This document shows positions 53,345 to 62,289 of a stretch of 64,000 bases of DNA, piece after piece. Each line of letters opens with the position of its first letter. Position 1 is the first letter of the stretch. Both the position numbers and the translations under genes were made by a program. Source of the DNA: Arachnia rubra (lineage in GTDB: Bacteria > Actinomycetota > Actinomycetes > Propionibacteriales > Propionibacteriaceae); contig NZ_AP024463.1 of the NCBI RefSeq assembly GCF_019973735.1, positions 1,798,001 through 1,862,000 on the forward strand. Direction: 5' to 3'. Under the pieces are notes generated by a model. That model made no database searches. It saw only the letters and a program-made list of their open reading frames with translations, and was not told the origin of the DNA.

Positions 53345-53841
53345 GCATTTCCCTGTGAACTGGGTGTCGGCAGTGAACCCTCGGCTCCCCCGCAGACACT
53401 ATCGCCACACTCAACCACACCCACCATTCTGGCCACCGCACAGCCTCCCCCAATGAATCATCCCCACCCCTGATCGACCAGACCGGCCCAACTGGCCAGC
53501 TGAACTGGATGCACGCGCCAGCACAAGGGTGCAGCGCGCTGCGCCCAGCACCGCACGAGCGGAAGTAAGCCCGGTCTTCTCAGGGTCATTAAGACACCCA
53601 TGATGTTCAGCCCCCAGGCCAAACCGCCGGGTTTGCCGACCACGCCTCGAGGCAGTCCCAGGCTGTGACAGCTCACAACCGTCTTGGGCGAGGACCCCTC
53701 AACCGCTCATCATTCTTAGTTAAATCTCAACCAAACCCCTCAAACCTCAACCAACCTGTGCGTTTCCTGTGAAAAATTTAGACAAAACCCGTAGTCAAAG
53801 CAGATTATCTTCGCCTCAGTTCCCGTGAGCATCTATGAAAC
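53345..53841. other. Non-coding region upstream of the M23 peptidase gene
   Basis: About 500 bases without a credible gene; frames present lack codon bias and family features. GC falls in 53700-53820, where Ca-rich direct repeats (CTCAACC) and AT-rich blocks suggest a regulatory region for the peptidase gene. Confidence 0.5.
53698..53754 (+). promoter_or_regulatory. CTCAACC direct repeats upstream of M23 gene
   Basis: CTCAACC occurs at 53698, 53726 and 53746. The last two extend to CTCAACCAA and are exactly 20 bases apart, two helical turns, which suits a dimeric or tandem-binding regulator. The regulator is unknown. Confidence 0.35.
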
Positions 53842-53880
53842 CCTGAAGGAAACTTGAGATTAACCTGAGAAACCTTCAGG
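53842..53880 (+). promoter_or_regulatory. 5'-UTR hairpin before the M23 gene
   Basis: A perfect 8-bp inverted repeat CCTGAAGG...CCTTCAGG encloses 23 bases, ending 33 bases before the ATG. It could be a leader stem-loop or an operator. Confidence 0.4.
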
Positions 53881-53913
53881 ATTGACGACATCTTCCAACC
53901 GAAAGGACCGACC

Positions 53914-55053
53914 ATGGGATTCTTGAAATCCACTCAGCCCCGCCGTGGCTGCGCTGCCTTTGGTCCGGGAGCCATCCCGCGCCGGGCGCTCCCCAAGCCG
54001 CCTGCGCCCTGGCGCCGTCCCCTCACCGCTCTGGTGGTCGCTGGCAGCATAGGAACAATCGGCCTGGCCGCCACCCCCGCGGCTGCCGCCGAGTCCGGCC
54101 ACCGTGATGCGGCCACTGACTCAGCAAGGCATACCCGAGCTGCCCGTAGCACCGCTGCCTCCGACAGCTCGGCCCAGCAGAACTCCGCTTCTGCAACATC
54201 AAGCAGCAAGAGCCGCTATACCTCCCGCGCCCAGCAGACTGAGCGCCCCAAGCGAGCCGCAAACACTGACCGCGACTGTGACGAACAGCATTCTGTGGCT
54301 CGCCGCGCCGTCGCAGAAACCAGTGGGCAGGATTCCACCTCAACTAAGAAGAGCCAGAGCTCCACGGGGAAAAAGTACCGCAGCTCCTACAAGAAGGCGG
54401 GCTACAACAACAAGAAGCAGAGCACTTCCAAGAGCTCCAACTACAGCGGCAAGAGCTCCAAATCCAGCAGCGGCAAGTACTACAACGGTTCGACGACCTC
54501 GGGCAAGAAGTCCTCGTCCGGCAGCAGCTCAAGCTCAGGCAACTACTCCTACACGAACAAGGCCGCGTCGTCAGGCTCCTCAAGCACCCCGGCCACCGAC
54601 GCTGCGGCTTCCAGCGGTAGCACCACGGTCGTCGATGGAGCTGCGGCGCCTCTGGCGAAGGGAACCTACAAGCTCAGTGCTGGTTTCGGCGCGACCGGAA
54701 GCTGGTCCCGCTACCACACGGGCCAGGACTTCTCTGCCAGCAGCGGCACCCCCGTGTATGCCGCAACCTCCGGCACCGTCGTCAGCGGGAACGTTGGCTC
54801 CTGGGCCGGCAACTACGTGGCCATCCGCGCAGCCGATGGCTCGTCAACCCTATACGCCCACCTGAGCAGCACGGATGTGAAGGTGGGACAGCAGGTCACC
54901 GCCGGCCAGAAGATCGGCAACGTGGGCACCACGGGCCGCAGCTTCGGGGCACACCTGCACTTCGAGTACTACCCCTCCGGGGTCACTCCCGGAGACGTGT
55001 ACTCGGCATCGAATCCGATGAGTTATCTCCGCTCGATCGGTGTTTCTATGTGA
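53914..55053 (+). CDS. Secreted M23-family metallopeptidase with long Ser/Lys/Tyr-rich linker
   Basis: This 379-residue exported cell-wall hydrolase or LytM factor has a basic N-terminus and a signal peptide (LTALVVAGSIGTIGLAATPA, cleavage about AAAA, residue 58). A 190-residue low-complexity linker rich in Ser, Lys, Tyr, Asn and Thr follows (residues about 60-250; for example KSSSGKYYNGSTTSGKK). The C-terminal M23 domain has zinc ligands in RYHTGQDFSA (His and Asp) and AHLHFEYYPSG (His), plus GNYVAIRAADGSSTLYAHLS. All visible catalytic residues are present. AAAGGA lies upstream of the ATG. Convergent with dinG. Confidence 0.92.
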   Translation: MGFLKSTQPRRGCAAFGPGAIPRRALPKPPAPWRRPLTALVVAGSIGTIGLAATPAAAAESGHRDAATDSARHTRAARSTAASDSSAQQNSASATSSSKSRYTSRAQQTERPKRAANTDRDCDEQHSVARRAVAETSGQDSTSTKKSQSSTGKKYRSSYKKAGYNNKKQSTSKSSNYSGKSSKSSSGKYYNGSTTSGKKSSSGSSSSSGNYSYTNKAASSGSSSTPATDAAASSGSTTVVDGAAAPLAKGTYKLSAGFGATGSWSRYHTGQDFSASSGTPVYAATSGTVVSGNVGSWAGNYVAIRAADGSSTLYAHLSSTDVKVGQQVTAGQKIGNVGTTGRSFGAHLHFEYYPSGVTPGDVYSASNPMSYLRSIGVSM

Positions 55054-55078
55054 GGGATCTAATTCTGCCGTTCCTCAG

Positions 55079-55115
55079 CTGCGAGGCGCCGAGTTTGTTA
55101 CTCGGCGCCTCGCAG
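55079..55115. terminator. Strong bidirectional hairpin between M23 gene and dinG
   Basis: A perfect 15-bp stem (CTGCGAGGCGCCGAG with CTCGGCGCCTCGCAG) has a 7-base loop. It overlaps the last five codons and stop of dinG. No T tract follows on either strand, so it may act as a transcript end stabiliser. Confidence 0.6.
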
Positions 55116-57089
55116 TCTCAACAAGGCATTGGTTGCAGAATCAAGGTCCGTCGTGCGCCAGAATCCCGGTAGAGAACTCGACAGGAAAGCACCGTAACGG
55201 GCTTTGACAACGCGAGGATCAAGGATTGCGACCACACCCCGGTCGCTCTCACGGCGAATCAGACGTCCAGCCCCCTGCGCCAGCAGCAGGGCCGCGTGGG
55301 CGGCAGCGATCGTCATGAAACCATTGCCGCCCGCATCATCCACAGCCTTCTTGCGGGCCTGCATCAAGGGATCGTCGGGGCGCGGGAAGGGAATTTTGTC
55401 GATGATGACCAGCTGGCAGGTCTCACCTGGCACATCAATGCCCTGCCACAACGACATGGTGCCGAACAGGCTCGTGGCCGGGCGCTCTGTGAAGTTTCGC
55501 TGAAGCTCAGAGAGCTGGGCATCGCCCTGGCACAGGAACTCCAGTTCCGGCAGCACCTGTCGGCAATGAGCGACGGCCTGCTCGGCATTACGGCGCGATG
55601 CGAACAGCCCGAGGGTCCTCCCACCAGCTGCCCACACCAGCTGGGCGACCTCATCCAGCAGCGCCTCCGTCAGCCCGTCACGCCCCGGGGACGGCAACCC
55701 AGCGGCGGCATAGAGGATTCCCTGCCTGCCATAGTTGAATGGCGAACCGACGTCCAAGCTGCGCCAACCCGTCCCTGCTGCCGGTGTCTTCCTGCCATCG
55801 ATCAGCTCATCTTCCTGCACCAGCCCGATACTGGTGGCGAAGGTCCGGAAATTGCCGCCCAGGGTAAGTGTCGCCGAGGTGAGGATCGTGGTGGCCTGCC
55901 CGAAAACCTCCTCGCGCACCAGCCCCGCGACCGACAACGGAGCCACGTGAGCCCTGTCTCCTTGCTGATCTGAATGGCTGACCCACACGACATCCTGGTC
56001 AGCCAGGCGCGCAATTCTCTCGGCGATATCGAAAACTTCGGTCAAGGCACCCATCGCCTGGGAACGTTCAGGGCTCTCCTTGTCCTTGTCCAGCTCGCTG
56101 ATGGCTTGCCGCGCGGCATCACGGAGTCCAGCACAAGCCTTCGGAAGCAAGGCACCGGCCCCGGTGATGCGATCTGCCGGGCTGTCGGCCAGCACATCGC
56201 GCAGCTCCTCTGCCGCGTCCAACATGTCCGATCCCACGTCGTCTCCCAGCCAGGACAGACAACGCTTGACCACCCGATCGACAACACCGGGACTCAGCTC
56301 ATCGGTGGCGGCAGTGGTGAGACGGCTCGTGAGTTCATGGGCCTCATCGATGATCAATGCTGTGTGCTCTGGCAGGGCGGTGCCGCCATGCATCGCGTTG
56401 ATCGCGACCAAGGCATGATTGGTGACTACAAGGTCAGCATTGCGCGCCGCCTCCCGTGACTTCTCCACGAAGCATTCCACGCCGAAGGGGCAGCGGGCAG
56501 CCCCTGGGCATTCCCGGGTCGGAATCGACACCTGCTGCCAGGCAACCGAAGTGTGGGGTGGAGCGTCATCGCGATCCCCTGTACCACCGGCTGCCAGCTC
56601 CTCCTCCACCCATTCTCGTAACGCCAGAACCTCGACACCGAGTGTGGAGGGCGAGTCAGGACTCTGGGATTCACTCAGTTCTCCTGCACTAAGAAGTGTG
56701 CCCTGTCCGCTGGTGAGCGCTTCGTCACGAGCGCGGTAAAGACAGGCGTAGTTGTTACGTCCTTTCAACACCGAGGCCTGGGGACGTCTTCCCGTGACTT
56801 TTTCCGCCGCATCTAGTGCTGCCGGAATATCTGCTCCAGCGAGCTGCGTTTGAAGCGCCAGGGTAGCCGTCGCAACCACGATGGTCTCACCATGCTCTAT
56901 GACCCGCGCTAGCGCCGGAGCCAGGTATCCCAGCGACTTGCCGGTTCCGGTACCGGCCTGGACCAGTAGATGGGTCCCCTCCCCCAGCGACTCCTTGATG
57001 GCTGTGGCCATGGCCGCCTGGCCAGGTCTGTCACCTCCACCTATGCCAGAGACGGCCCGTTCAAGGATCCGCTCCGAAAGATCAGACAC
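55098..57089 (-). CDS. dinG: DinG-family ATP-dependent DNA helicase
   Basis: This 663-residue XPD-like superfamily 2 helicase has Walker A VQAGTGTGKSLGYLAPAL, the DEAH box ALIIDEAHELTSRL, and C-terminal motifs LGLFASRRNAEQAV, GTMSLWQGIDVPGE and the arginine-finger region QGAGRLIRRESDRGVVAILD. Four cysteines of a probable 4Fe-4S domain are visible (YACLYRARDEA, ECPGAARCPFGVEC). The stop overlaps a 15-bp hairpin and the start overlaps the hflX stop. Removes DNA/RNA structures during repair. Confidence 0.93.
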   Translation of the reverse strand: MSDLSERILERAVSGIGGGDRPGQAAMATAIKESLGEGTHLLVQAGTGTGKSLGYLAPALARVIEHGETIVVATATLALQTQLAGADIPAALDAAEKVTGRRPQASVLKGRNNYACLYRARDEALTSGQGTLLSAGELSESQSPDSPSTLGVEVLALREWVEEELAAGGTGDRDDAPPHTSVAWQQVSIPTRECPGAARCPFGVECFVEKSREAARNADLVVTNHALVAINAMHGGTALPEHTALIIDEAHELTSRLTTAATDELSPGVVDRVVKRCLSWLGDDVGSDMLDAAEELRDVLADSPADRITGAGALLPKACAGLRDAARQAISELDKDKESPERSQAMGALTEVFDIAERIARLADQDVVWVSHSDQQGDRAHVAPLSVAGLVREEVFGQATTILTSATLTLGGNFRTFATSIGLVQEDELIDGRKTPAAGTGWRSLDVGSPFNYGRQGILYAAAGLPSPGRDGLTEALLDEVAQLVWAAGGRTLGLFASRRNAEQAVAHCRQVLPELEFLCQGDAQLSELQRNFTERPATSLFGTMSLWQGIDVPGETCQLVIIDKIPFPRPDDPLMQARKKAVDDAGGNGFMTIAAAHAALLLAQGAGRLIRRESDRGVVAILDPRVVKARYGAFLSSSLPGFWRTTDLDSATNALLRLRGAE

Positions 57090-58476
57090 TGTAGCTGCTC
57101 AGTTCCTCCGCAAGCCCAGGACGTACATGGGCGCGTACCCTGGTGCCTTCACTGGTGTGCTCCAGCACCTCGATGGAGCCCGTGCGATGGATCCGGTCAA
57201 TCAGGTCGCCTCGCTCGTAGGGCACGAGTGCCTCAATCTCCACATCGGGGTTGGGAAGGCGCTCCTCGATGGCATCAACCAGCTCCTCCAGGCCATGTCC
57301 CATGCGGGCAGAGACCACAACGCAGTCAGGATGATTGGCACGCACGGCCAGCATCATGGTTTCCTCCGCCTGATCCGCCTTGTTGCAGACCAGCAGCTCC
57401 GGGACACCGCTGGCACCGATTTCAGCCAGCACCTGTCGCACCGCCGTTATCTGCCCCTCGGGATCGGGGTCAGAGACATCGACAACATGAAGCAGGAGGT
57501 CAGCAGTGGCCGATTCCTCGAGAGTCGAGCGAAATGCCTCCACGAGATCATGGGGCAGATGCCGGACGAAGCCCACCGTGTCGGTCAGGGTGAATACCCG
57601 CCCATCACGGGTCTGGGTGCGGCGGGTGGTGGGATCCAAGGTGGCAAACAGGGCGTCCTCCACGAGGACACCTGCCCCCGTCAGCCTGTTCAACAACGAG
57701 GATTTGCCCGCATTGGTGTATCCGACGATTGCGACACTCGGCACCTGGTGACGACGACGCTCGGTGCGTTTACCCTCTCTGGTGGCATCCATCTCACGGA
57801 GTTTGCGGCGAAGCCGCGCTATCCGGTGTTGGATGCGGCGGCGGTCGGTCTCCAACTTCGTCTCGCCGGGACCCCTGCCACCGATACCCGCTCCGCCCGC
57901 GGCACGTCCACCAGCCTGTCTCGAGAGGTTGCCTCCCCATCCCCGTAGGCGTTGCCTCAGATACTGCAGCTGCGCCAGCTCGACTTGCGCCTTGCCTTCA
58001 GCTGACTTCGCGTGCGAGGCGAAGATGTCCAGGATCAGCGCGGTCCGGTCAACCACCTTCACCTTGACGCGATCCTCCAGGTTCCGTAGCTGCGCAGGCT
58101 GTAACTCCCCATCACAAATAACGGTGTCGGCCCCGGTGGCACGTACCACCTCCGCGACCTCATCCACCTTGCCGCGGCCGATGTAGGTGGCGGCATCAGG
58201 CTGGCTGCGTCTTTGCACAAGAGCCTCAAGTACCTCGGAGCCCGCGGTTTCAGCCAGCAACTTCAGCTCAGCCACCGCATTGTCGGCATCCGTCTGCGTT
58301 CCTGATGTCCACACGGATATCAGGACCACGCGTTCCAACCGAAGCTGCCGATACTCGACCTCAGAGATGTCCTCCAGCTCGGTACGCATTCCTGCGACCC
58401 GCCTGAGCGAATGCCGCTCAGCAAGCTCGACCTGGTCTCCGTCATAGTTTGGCTGCATGTCAAGGGGTGTAGTCAT
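57082..58476 (-). CDS. hflX: GTPase HflX
   Basis: This 464-residue ribosome-associated GTPase has an N-terminal domain with PDAATYIGRGKVDEVAEVVR and LELAQLQYLRQRLRGWGG-type linker (ELAQLQYLRQRLRG), then GIGGRGPGETKLETDRRRI. The G domain has G1 VGYTNAGKSSLLNRLTG, G3 LTDTVGFVRHLPHDLVEAF and G4 VCNKAD. The C-terminal tail (PYERGDLIDRIHRTGS) is typical. Splits or rescues stalled ribosomes under stress. Between dapF and dinG as in many actinobacteria. Confidence 0.95.
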   Translation of the reverse strand: MTTPLDMQPNYDGDQVELAERHSLRRVAGMRTELEDISEVEYRQLRLERVVLISVWTSGTQTDADNAVAELKLLAETAGSEVLEALVQRRSQPDAATYIGRGKVDEVAEVVRATGADTVICDGELQPAQLRNLEDRVKVKVVDRTALILDIFASHAKSAEGKAQVELAQLQYLRQRLRGWGGNLSRQAGGRAAGGAGIGGRGPGETKLETDRRRIQHRIARLRRKLREMDATREGKRTERRRHQVPSVAIVGYTNAGKSSLLNRLTGAGVLVEDALFATLDPTTRRTQTRDGRVFTLTDTVGFVRHLPHDLVEAFRSTLEESATADLLLHVVDVSDPDPEGQITAVRQVLAEIGASGVPELLVCNKADQAEETMMLAVRANHPDCVVVSARMGHGLEELVDAIEERLPNPDVEIEALVPYERGDLIDRIHRTGSIEVLEHTSEGTRVRAHVRPGLAEELSSYSV

Positions 58477-58514
58477 CGTCGGACTATTCTGACAGGGCCG
58501 GGAGACAAAATATG

Positions 58515-59339
58515 TCAGTTCCAGTATTCACCGCGCGCGACGATGACGGCAGGGCCCGTCAGCCAGGCTTGATCACCCTCGAAGGTGACAGTCAGGTCGC
58601 CACCGCGCACGTGTACCTGGATGGGAGCATCGAACCCGCTGCGAGCACGATAGGCAGCGGCGGATGCCACCACTCCAGTGCCACAGCTGAGGGTTTCCCC
58701 GCAACCGCGCTCATACACCCGCATCAGCAACTCACCCGGCATGACCTCATGGACAAACTCGATATTCACCCCCGAGGGAAAAGTTCCGGTAGGTTCCCAC
58801 GACGGGGCTTTCGTGAGATCCAGCTGTTGCAGGCGCTCCTGGTCTGTGAACACGACTGCATGGGGATTGCCCACATCTGCTGGTTGAGCAGCGAACTCCT
58901 GAACCCCATGGGTGATGGTGATGGGTTCGGGCCCCAGGCCGACCTCACCCAGATTCACCGCGATCAGGCCACCACGCGCTACTCGCACCTGTTTCAGGCC
59001 TGCGCGGGTGGCTACGGTGAACTCACCGCTTTGGACCAGTTGGTCATTCAGAAGATGACGAGAGAAGAGCCGCAGCCCATTGCCGCACATCTCCGCCAGC
59101 GAGCCATCGGAGTTGCGATAGTCCATGAACCACAGCCCGGGATCGAAATCATGGCCTGGCACCTGCCCAGCTCTCACTACCCTCAACACGCCATCCGCCC
59201 CGATACCGGTGTGCCGATCACAGAGCTCAGCGACCACTTCCGCAGTCAGCTCCTGCATGCCATGTGGATCGTCGATGATGATGAAGTCGTTGCCGGTGGC
59301 ATGACCCTTGACAAACGTGTACCGGAACAAAGTGTCCAC
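58515..59339 (-). CDS. dapF: Diaminopimelate epimerase
   Basis: This 274-residue PLP-independent epimerase makes meso-DAP. Both catalytic cysteines are present: EMCGNGLRLFSRHLL (first) and LSCGTGVVASAAAYR (second). The N-terminus KGHATGNDFIIID is typical. It supplies meso-DAP to lysA (31904) and to the wall. The start is ATG 59339; a 29-base gap separates it from miaA. Confidence 0.96.
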   Translation of the reverse strand: MDTLFRYTFVKGHATGNDFIIIDDPHGMQELTAEVVAELCDRHTGIGADGVLRVVRAGQVPGHDFDPGLWFMDYRNSDGSLAEMCGNGLRLFSRHLLNDQLVQSGEFTVATRAGLKQVRVARGGLIAVNLGEVGLGPEPITITHGVQEFAAQPADVGNPHAVVFTDQERLQQLDLTKAPSWEPTGTFPSGVNIEFVHEVMPGELLMRVYERGCGETLSCGTGVVASAAAYRARSGFDAPIQVHVRGGDLTVTFEGDQAWLTGPAVIVARGEYWN

Positions 59340-59368
59340 CTATCCTTCTAGCCCCCAATCCTATAATT

Positions 59369-60286
59369 CTACGTCCCGGAGTTTTCCAGTATCCGTCCGG
59401 GGTTGCCTGGGTCGCCCGCGGGCAGCCATGTGATTCGCGGATCTCGCCGGTACCAGCTGAGTTGTTTGCGGAAGAAACGGCGGGTTGCCCGTTTGATCTC
59501 CTCCCGGGCCTCGTCCTCGCTGCATTCCCCGCTCAGGAAAGCTAGGACCTGCCTGTAGCCGATGGCACGAGAGGCGGTCTTCCCCTGCCTAAGCCCGAGT
59601 GATATCAATGCCTGGACTTCTGCAACGAGACCTTGGCGCCACATCTCGTCGACCCGGGCATTGATGCGCCTGTCCAGTTCGGAGCGGTCAACTTCGAGAC
59701 CGAACTGATGGACCCCCTCAAGTTCGTAGCGCCATTCCGGGAGCATCGCCTGATGCCCGCCGGTCAGTTCGTGAATCTCCAGGGCCCGGATGATCCGCCG
59801 CCCATTGCCTGGCTCGATGTGGGCAGCTGACTCCGGCGCCACCATTGCCAGGCGGGCATACATCTCCTCCACTCCGATATGTTCCAGCTCTGCCTCCAGC
59901 CGACCTCTGAGGCCTGGGTCAGAACCTGGGAACTCGAAGACGTCAGTGACAGCCCGCGTGTAGAGAGCAGATCCACCGACCAGGAGCGGAACGACACCAC
60001 GATTCCGCAGATCCGCTATCACTGCCCGGGCACGAGCCTGGAAATCAGCCACCGAAGCCGTCTCAGTGACCTCCATGATGTCGATCAGGTGATGGGGAAC
60101 ACCGCTGCGCTCAGCCTTGGAAGGTTTCGCCGTCCCGATGTCCATGCCTCGATAGACCAACATGGAATCAGCATTGACTATCTCCGCTGCCCTCCCCCGG
60201 CGGTCGAGCTCTTGAGCAAGCGAGACAGCAAGCGCCGATTTGCCCGTGGCGGTAGGACCAACCAGCACTATGAGAGGCGGATGCAT
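59369..60286 (-). CDS. miaA: tRNA dimethylallyltransferase
   Basis: This roughly 305-residue enzyme adds a dimethylallyl group to A37 of tRNAs reading UNN codons. Motifs are IVLVGPTATGKSALAVSLAQ (P-loop), NADSMLVYRGMDIGTAKPSK (with the substrate Asp), LVGGSALYTRAVTD and GYRQVLAFLSGE with the C-terminal KRATRRFFRKQLSWYRRDPR. The start may be ATG 60286 (good AGGATGG site) or ATG 60295. MiaB, the next enzyme in the same modification, is encoded at 60756. Confidence 0.94.
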   Translation of the reverse strand: MHPPLIVLVGPTATGKSALAVSLAQELDRRGRAAEIVNADSMLVYRGMDIGTAKPSKAERSGVPHHLIDIMEVTETASVADFQARARAVIADLRNRGVVPLLVGGSALYTRAVTDVFEFPGSDPGLRGRLEAELEHIGVEEMYARLAMVAPESAAHIEPGNGRRIIRALEIHELTGGHQAMLPEWRYELEGVHQFGLEVDRSELDRRINARVDEMWRQGLVAEVQALISLGLRQGKTASRAIGYRQVLAFLSGECSEDEAREEIKRATRRFFRKQLSWYRRDPRITWLPAGDPGNPGRILENSGT

Positions 60287-60381
60287 GGGCACCATCCTGC
60301 CAGCCTCGATGCGGAAACTCGCTTGAGCAGGCATGATAGACGCCTATGGTGCATCAGGCACCCGGACCAGAAGGCAATCAC

Positions 60382-60570
60382 ATGGGAATCTTCGACAACA
60401 TCGGTGAGCAGGTGGCCCAGCATGGCGAGGCCATTGACCAGGCGATCGAAAAGGGAGCTGGTTTCATCGACGAGAAGACCGGCGGCAAACACAGCGACCA
60501 GATCAGCCAGGCCGCTGATTTCGTGAAAGACAAGGTCGACGACCTGGCTCACAAGAAGGAAGGCGAATAG
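60382..60570 (+). CDS. Small MT0933/Rv0909-like (antitoxin-like) protein
   Basis: This 62-residue, helical, highly charged protein reads MGIFDNIGEQVAQHGEAIDQ with AIEKGAGFIDEKTGGKHSDQ and VKDKVDDLAHKKEGE. It matches the MT0933 antitoxin-like Pfam family, with its EKTGGK-type motif. Despite the family name, no toxin gene lies next to it and many members are stress or cell-surface-neutral proteins of unknown role. AAGG lies 9 bases upstream of ATG 60382. Divergent from miaA and followed by a hairpin. Confidence 0.8.
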   Translation: MGIFDNIGEQVAQHGEAIDQAIEKGAGFIDEKTGGKHSDQISQAADFVKDKVDDLAHKKEGE

Positions 60571-60582
60571 GGATAGGGGAAT

Positions 60583-60628
60583 CCGCCGGTAGGAACCAGA
60601 TGGCTTGAGACCATGCCCCTACCGGCGG
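60583..60628 (+). terminator. Hairpin after the small MT0933-like gene
   Basis: An 11-bp stem CCGCCGGTAGG/CCTACCGGCGG with an inner loop containing ATGG...CCAT follows the stop by 13 bases. It has no T tract, so it is a candidate terminator only. The remaining 128 bases before the miaB stop hold no gene I can support. Confidence 0.5.
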
Positions 60629-60755
60629 CGTCTCCAGGCTGGAGACAATCTCGGGGATCCTGGTGACTATGCCGCCACCTCGGCCTATCGCAGTGGGCGG
60701 CTCACGCCAATTGGTTTCCCACACAGGCTGGCCGTCCCGCGAGCCAGTAATCCCT

Positions 60756-62222
60756 TTAGGGACGCCGCAGGCTCGGTATGCCCAGCAAAACGCCTTTCGG
60801 CGCAGGGGCATCGGTGTGTGCCACCTCCCAGGCGTCACCGCCACGGGTTCTTCGCAGCGCTCTGAGGGGGGCATCGGAGTTGAGGTGGTGCGGCGCCGCG
60901 TGAGTGATGGTCGCATAAGCGATGTCTCCAGGGCGTGGACGCTGGGTAGGGTCATCGCTGGTTGCCACGTGTACCAGCCTGTTGTCGCGGGCCCGACCAC
61001 TCATGCGATTGGTAGCAGAGTCCTTTCGCCCCTCCCCCAGAGCAAACATGACTTCAACCTCCTGCCCCTCGAAGGAGCGGTTCTCCTCCCAGGCAATATC
61101 TCCCACCAGCTCTGCGAGCCTTTCGTAGCGTTCCTGAACGACCTCGCGGGCTACCTGATCTGGCATCTCAGCAGCCGGGGTCCCAGGACGTTTCGAGTAC
61201 TGGAAGGTGTAGGCAGCGGAGAACCGGGCCTCGCGGACTACCTCCATGGTGGCCTCAAAATCAGAGTCAGTTTCCCCCGGAAAACCAACGATGATGTCTG
61301 TGGTGATCGCCGCATGCGGCATGGCTTCGCGGACCCGGCTGAGAATCCCGAGAAAACGTTTCCTGCGATAGGAACGCCGCATTGACTTGAGCACCGTGTC
61401 CGAACCGGACTGGAGGGGCATGTGCAGTTGCGGCATGACATTGTGGGTTTCGGCCATTGCCGCTATCACATCATCGGTGAAGTCCTTCGGGTGAGGGGAT
61501 GTGAAACGCACCCTCTCAAGCCCATCGATCTCGCCACAGGCTCGCAGAAGCTTCGCAAAGGCCTGCCGGTCACCGAATTCAACCCCATAGGCATTCACGT
61601 TCTGCCCCAACAGGGTGATCTCCTGGACCCCTTGGCCCACCAGCATCCTTACCTCGGCGAGGATGTCGCCTGGACGGCGGTCCGTCTCTTTGCCGCGAAG
61701 CTGCGGCACGATGCAGAAGGTGCATGTGTTATTGCAGCCAACACTCACCGACACCCATGCCGAGTATGGGGATTCCCTGCGGCTAGGGAGATTGCTGGGG
61801 AAGGTCTGGAGGGCCTCGACGACCTCCACCTGGGCTGCCTCCTCCACACGGGCCCGTTCGAGTAGCACAGGCAGGCTCCCTACATTGTGAGTGCCGAATA
61901 CCACATCCACCCAGGGAGCCTTGCGAAGAATCACGTCCCGATCCTTCTGGGCCATACAGCCCCCCACGGCAATCTGCATGCCAGGATGCTGCGCCTTGAT
62001 GGCTGCCATATGCCCAAGGTTCCCGTAAAGACGATTGTCCGCATTCTCACGAACCGCGCAGGTGTTGAACACCACCACATCGGCACCCGCCCCGAGGACC
62101 GGTTCAGCTGGCTCGGGTGCCCTCCTCATGCCGGCCTCCTCCAGAAGGCCCGCGATCCGCTCGGAATCATGGACATTCATCTGGCAGCCATAGGTGATGA
62201 CGTGATAAGTGCGCGAACTCAT
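60756..62222 (-). CDS. miaB: tRNA-2-methylthio-N6-dimethylallyladenosine synthase MiaB
   Basis: This 488-residue radical-SAM methylthiotransferase acts on i6A37 made by MiaA. The N-terminal UPF0004 domain cysteines lie in [32 protein letters not shown] and [10 protein letters not shown]. The radical-SAM cluster is [19 protein letters not shown]. The C-terminal TRAM domain and basic tail follow [15 protein letters not shown]. Length is slightly above 474 in E. coli because of the tail. The start is ATG 62222; divergent from the galM-like gene. Confidence 0.96.
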   Translation of the reverse strand: MSSRTYHVITYGCQMNVHDSERIAGLLEEAGMRRAPEPAEPVLGAGADVVVFNTCAVRENADNRLYGNLGHMAAIKAQHPGMQIAVGGCMAQKDRDVILRKAPWVDVVFGTHNVGSLPVLLERARVEEAAQVEVVEALQTFPSNLPSRRESPYSAWVSVSVGCNNTCTFCIVPQLRGKETDRRPGDILAEVRMLVGQGVQEITLLGQNVNAYGVEFGDRQAFAKLLRACGEIDGLERVRFTSPHPKDFTDDVIAAMAETHNVMPQLHMPLQSGSDTVLKSMRRSYRRKRFLGILSRVREAMPHAAITTDIIVGFPGETDSDFEATMEVVREARFSAAYTFQYSKRPGTPAAEMPDQVAREVVQERYERLAELVGDIAWEENRSFEGQEVEVMFALGEGRKDSATNRMSGRARDNRLVHVATSDDPTQRPRPGDIAYATITHAAPHHLNSDAPLRALRRTRGGDAWEVAHTDAPAPKGVLLGIPSLRRP

Positions 62223-62289
62223 GGTGGCCCAACTCTAGACACCTGAGCCTTCACACACGAAAACGGCGGCACCAAACTAGTGTTGGTCC

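Noticed and set aside
53345..53700. Small ORFs after the tRNA-Met terminator
   Set aside because: No ribosome site, no codon bias and no family pattern in any frame.
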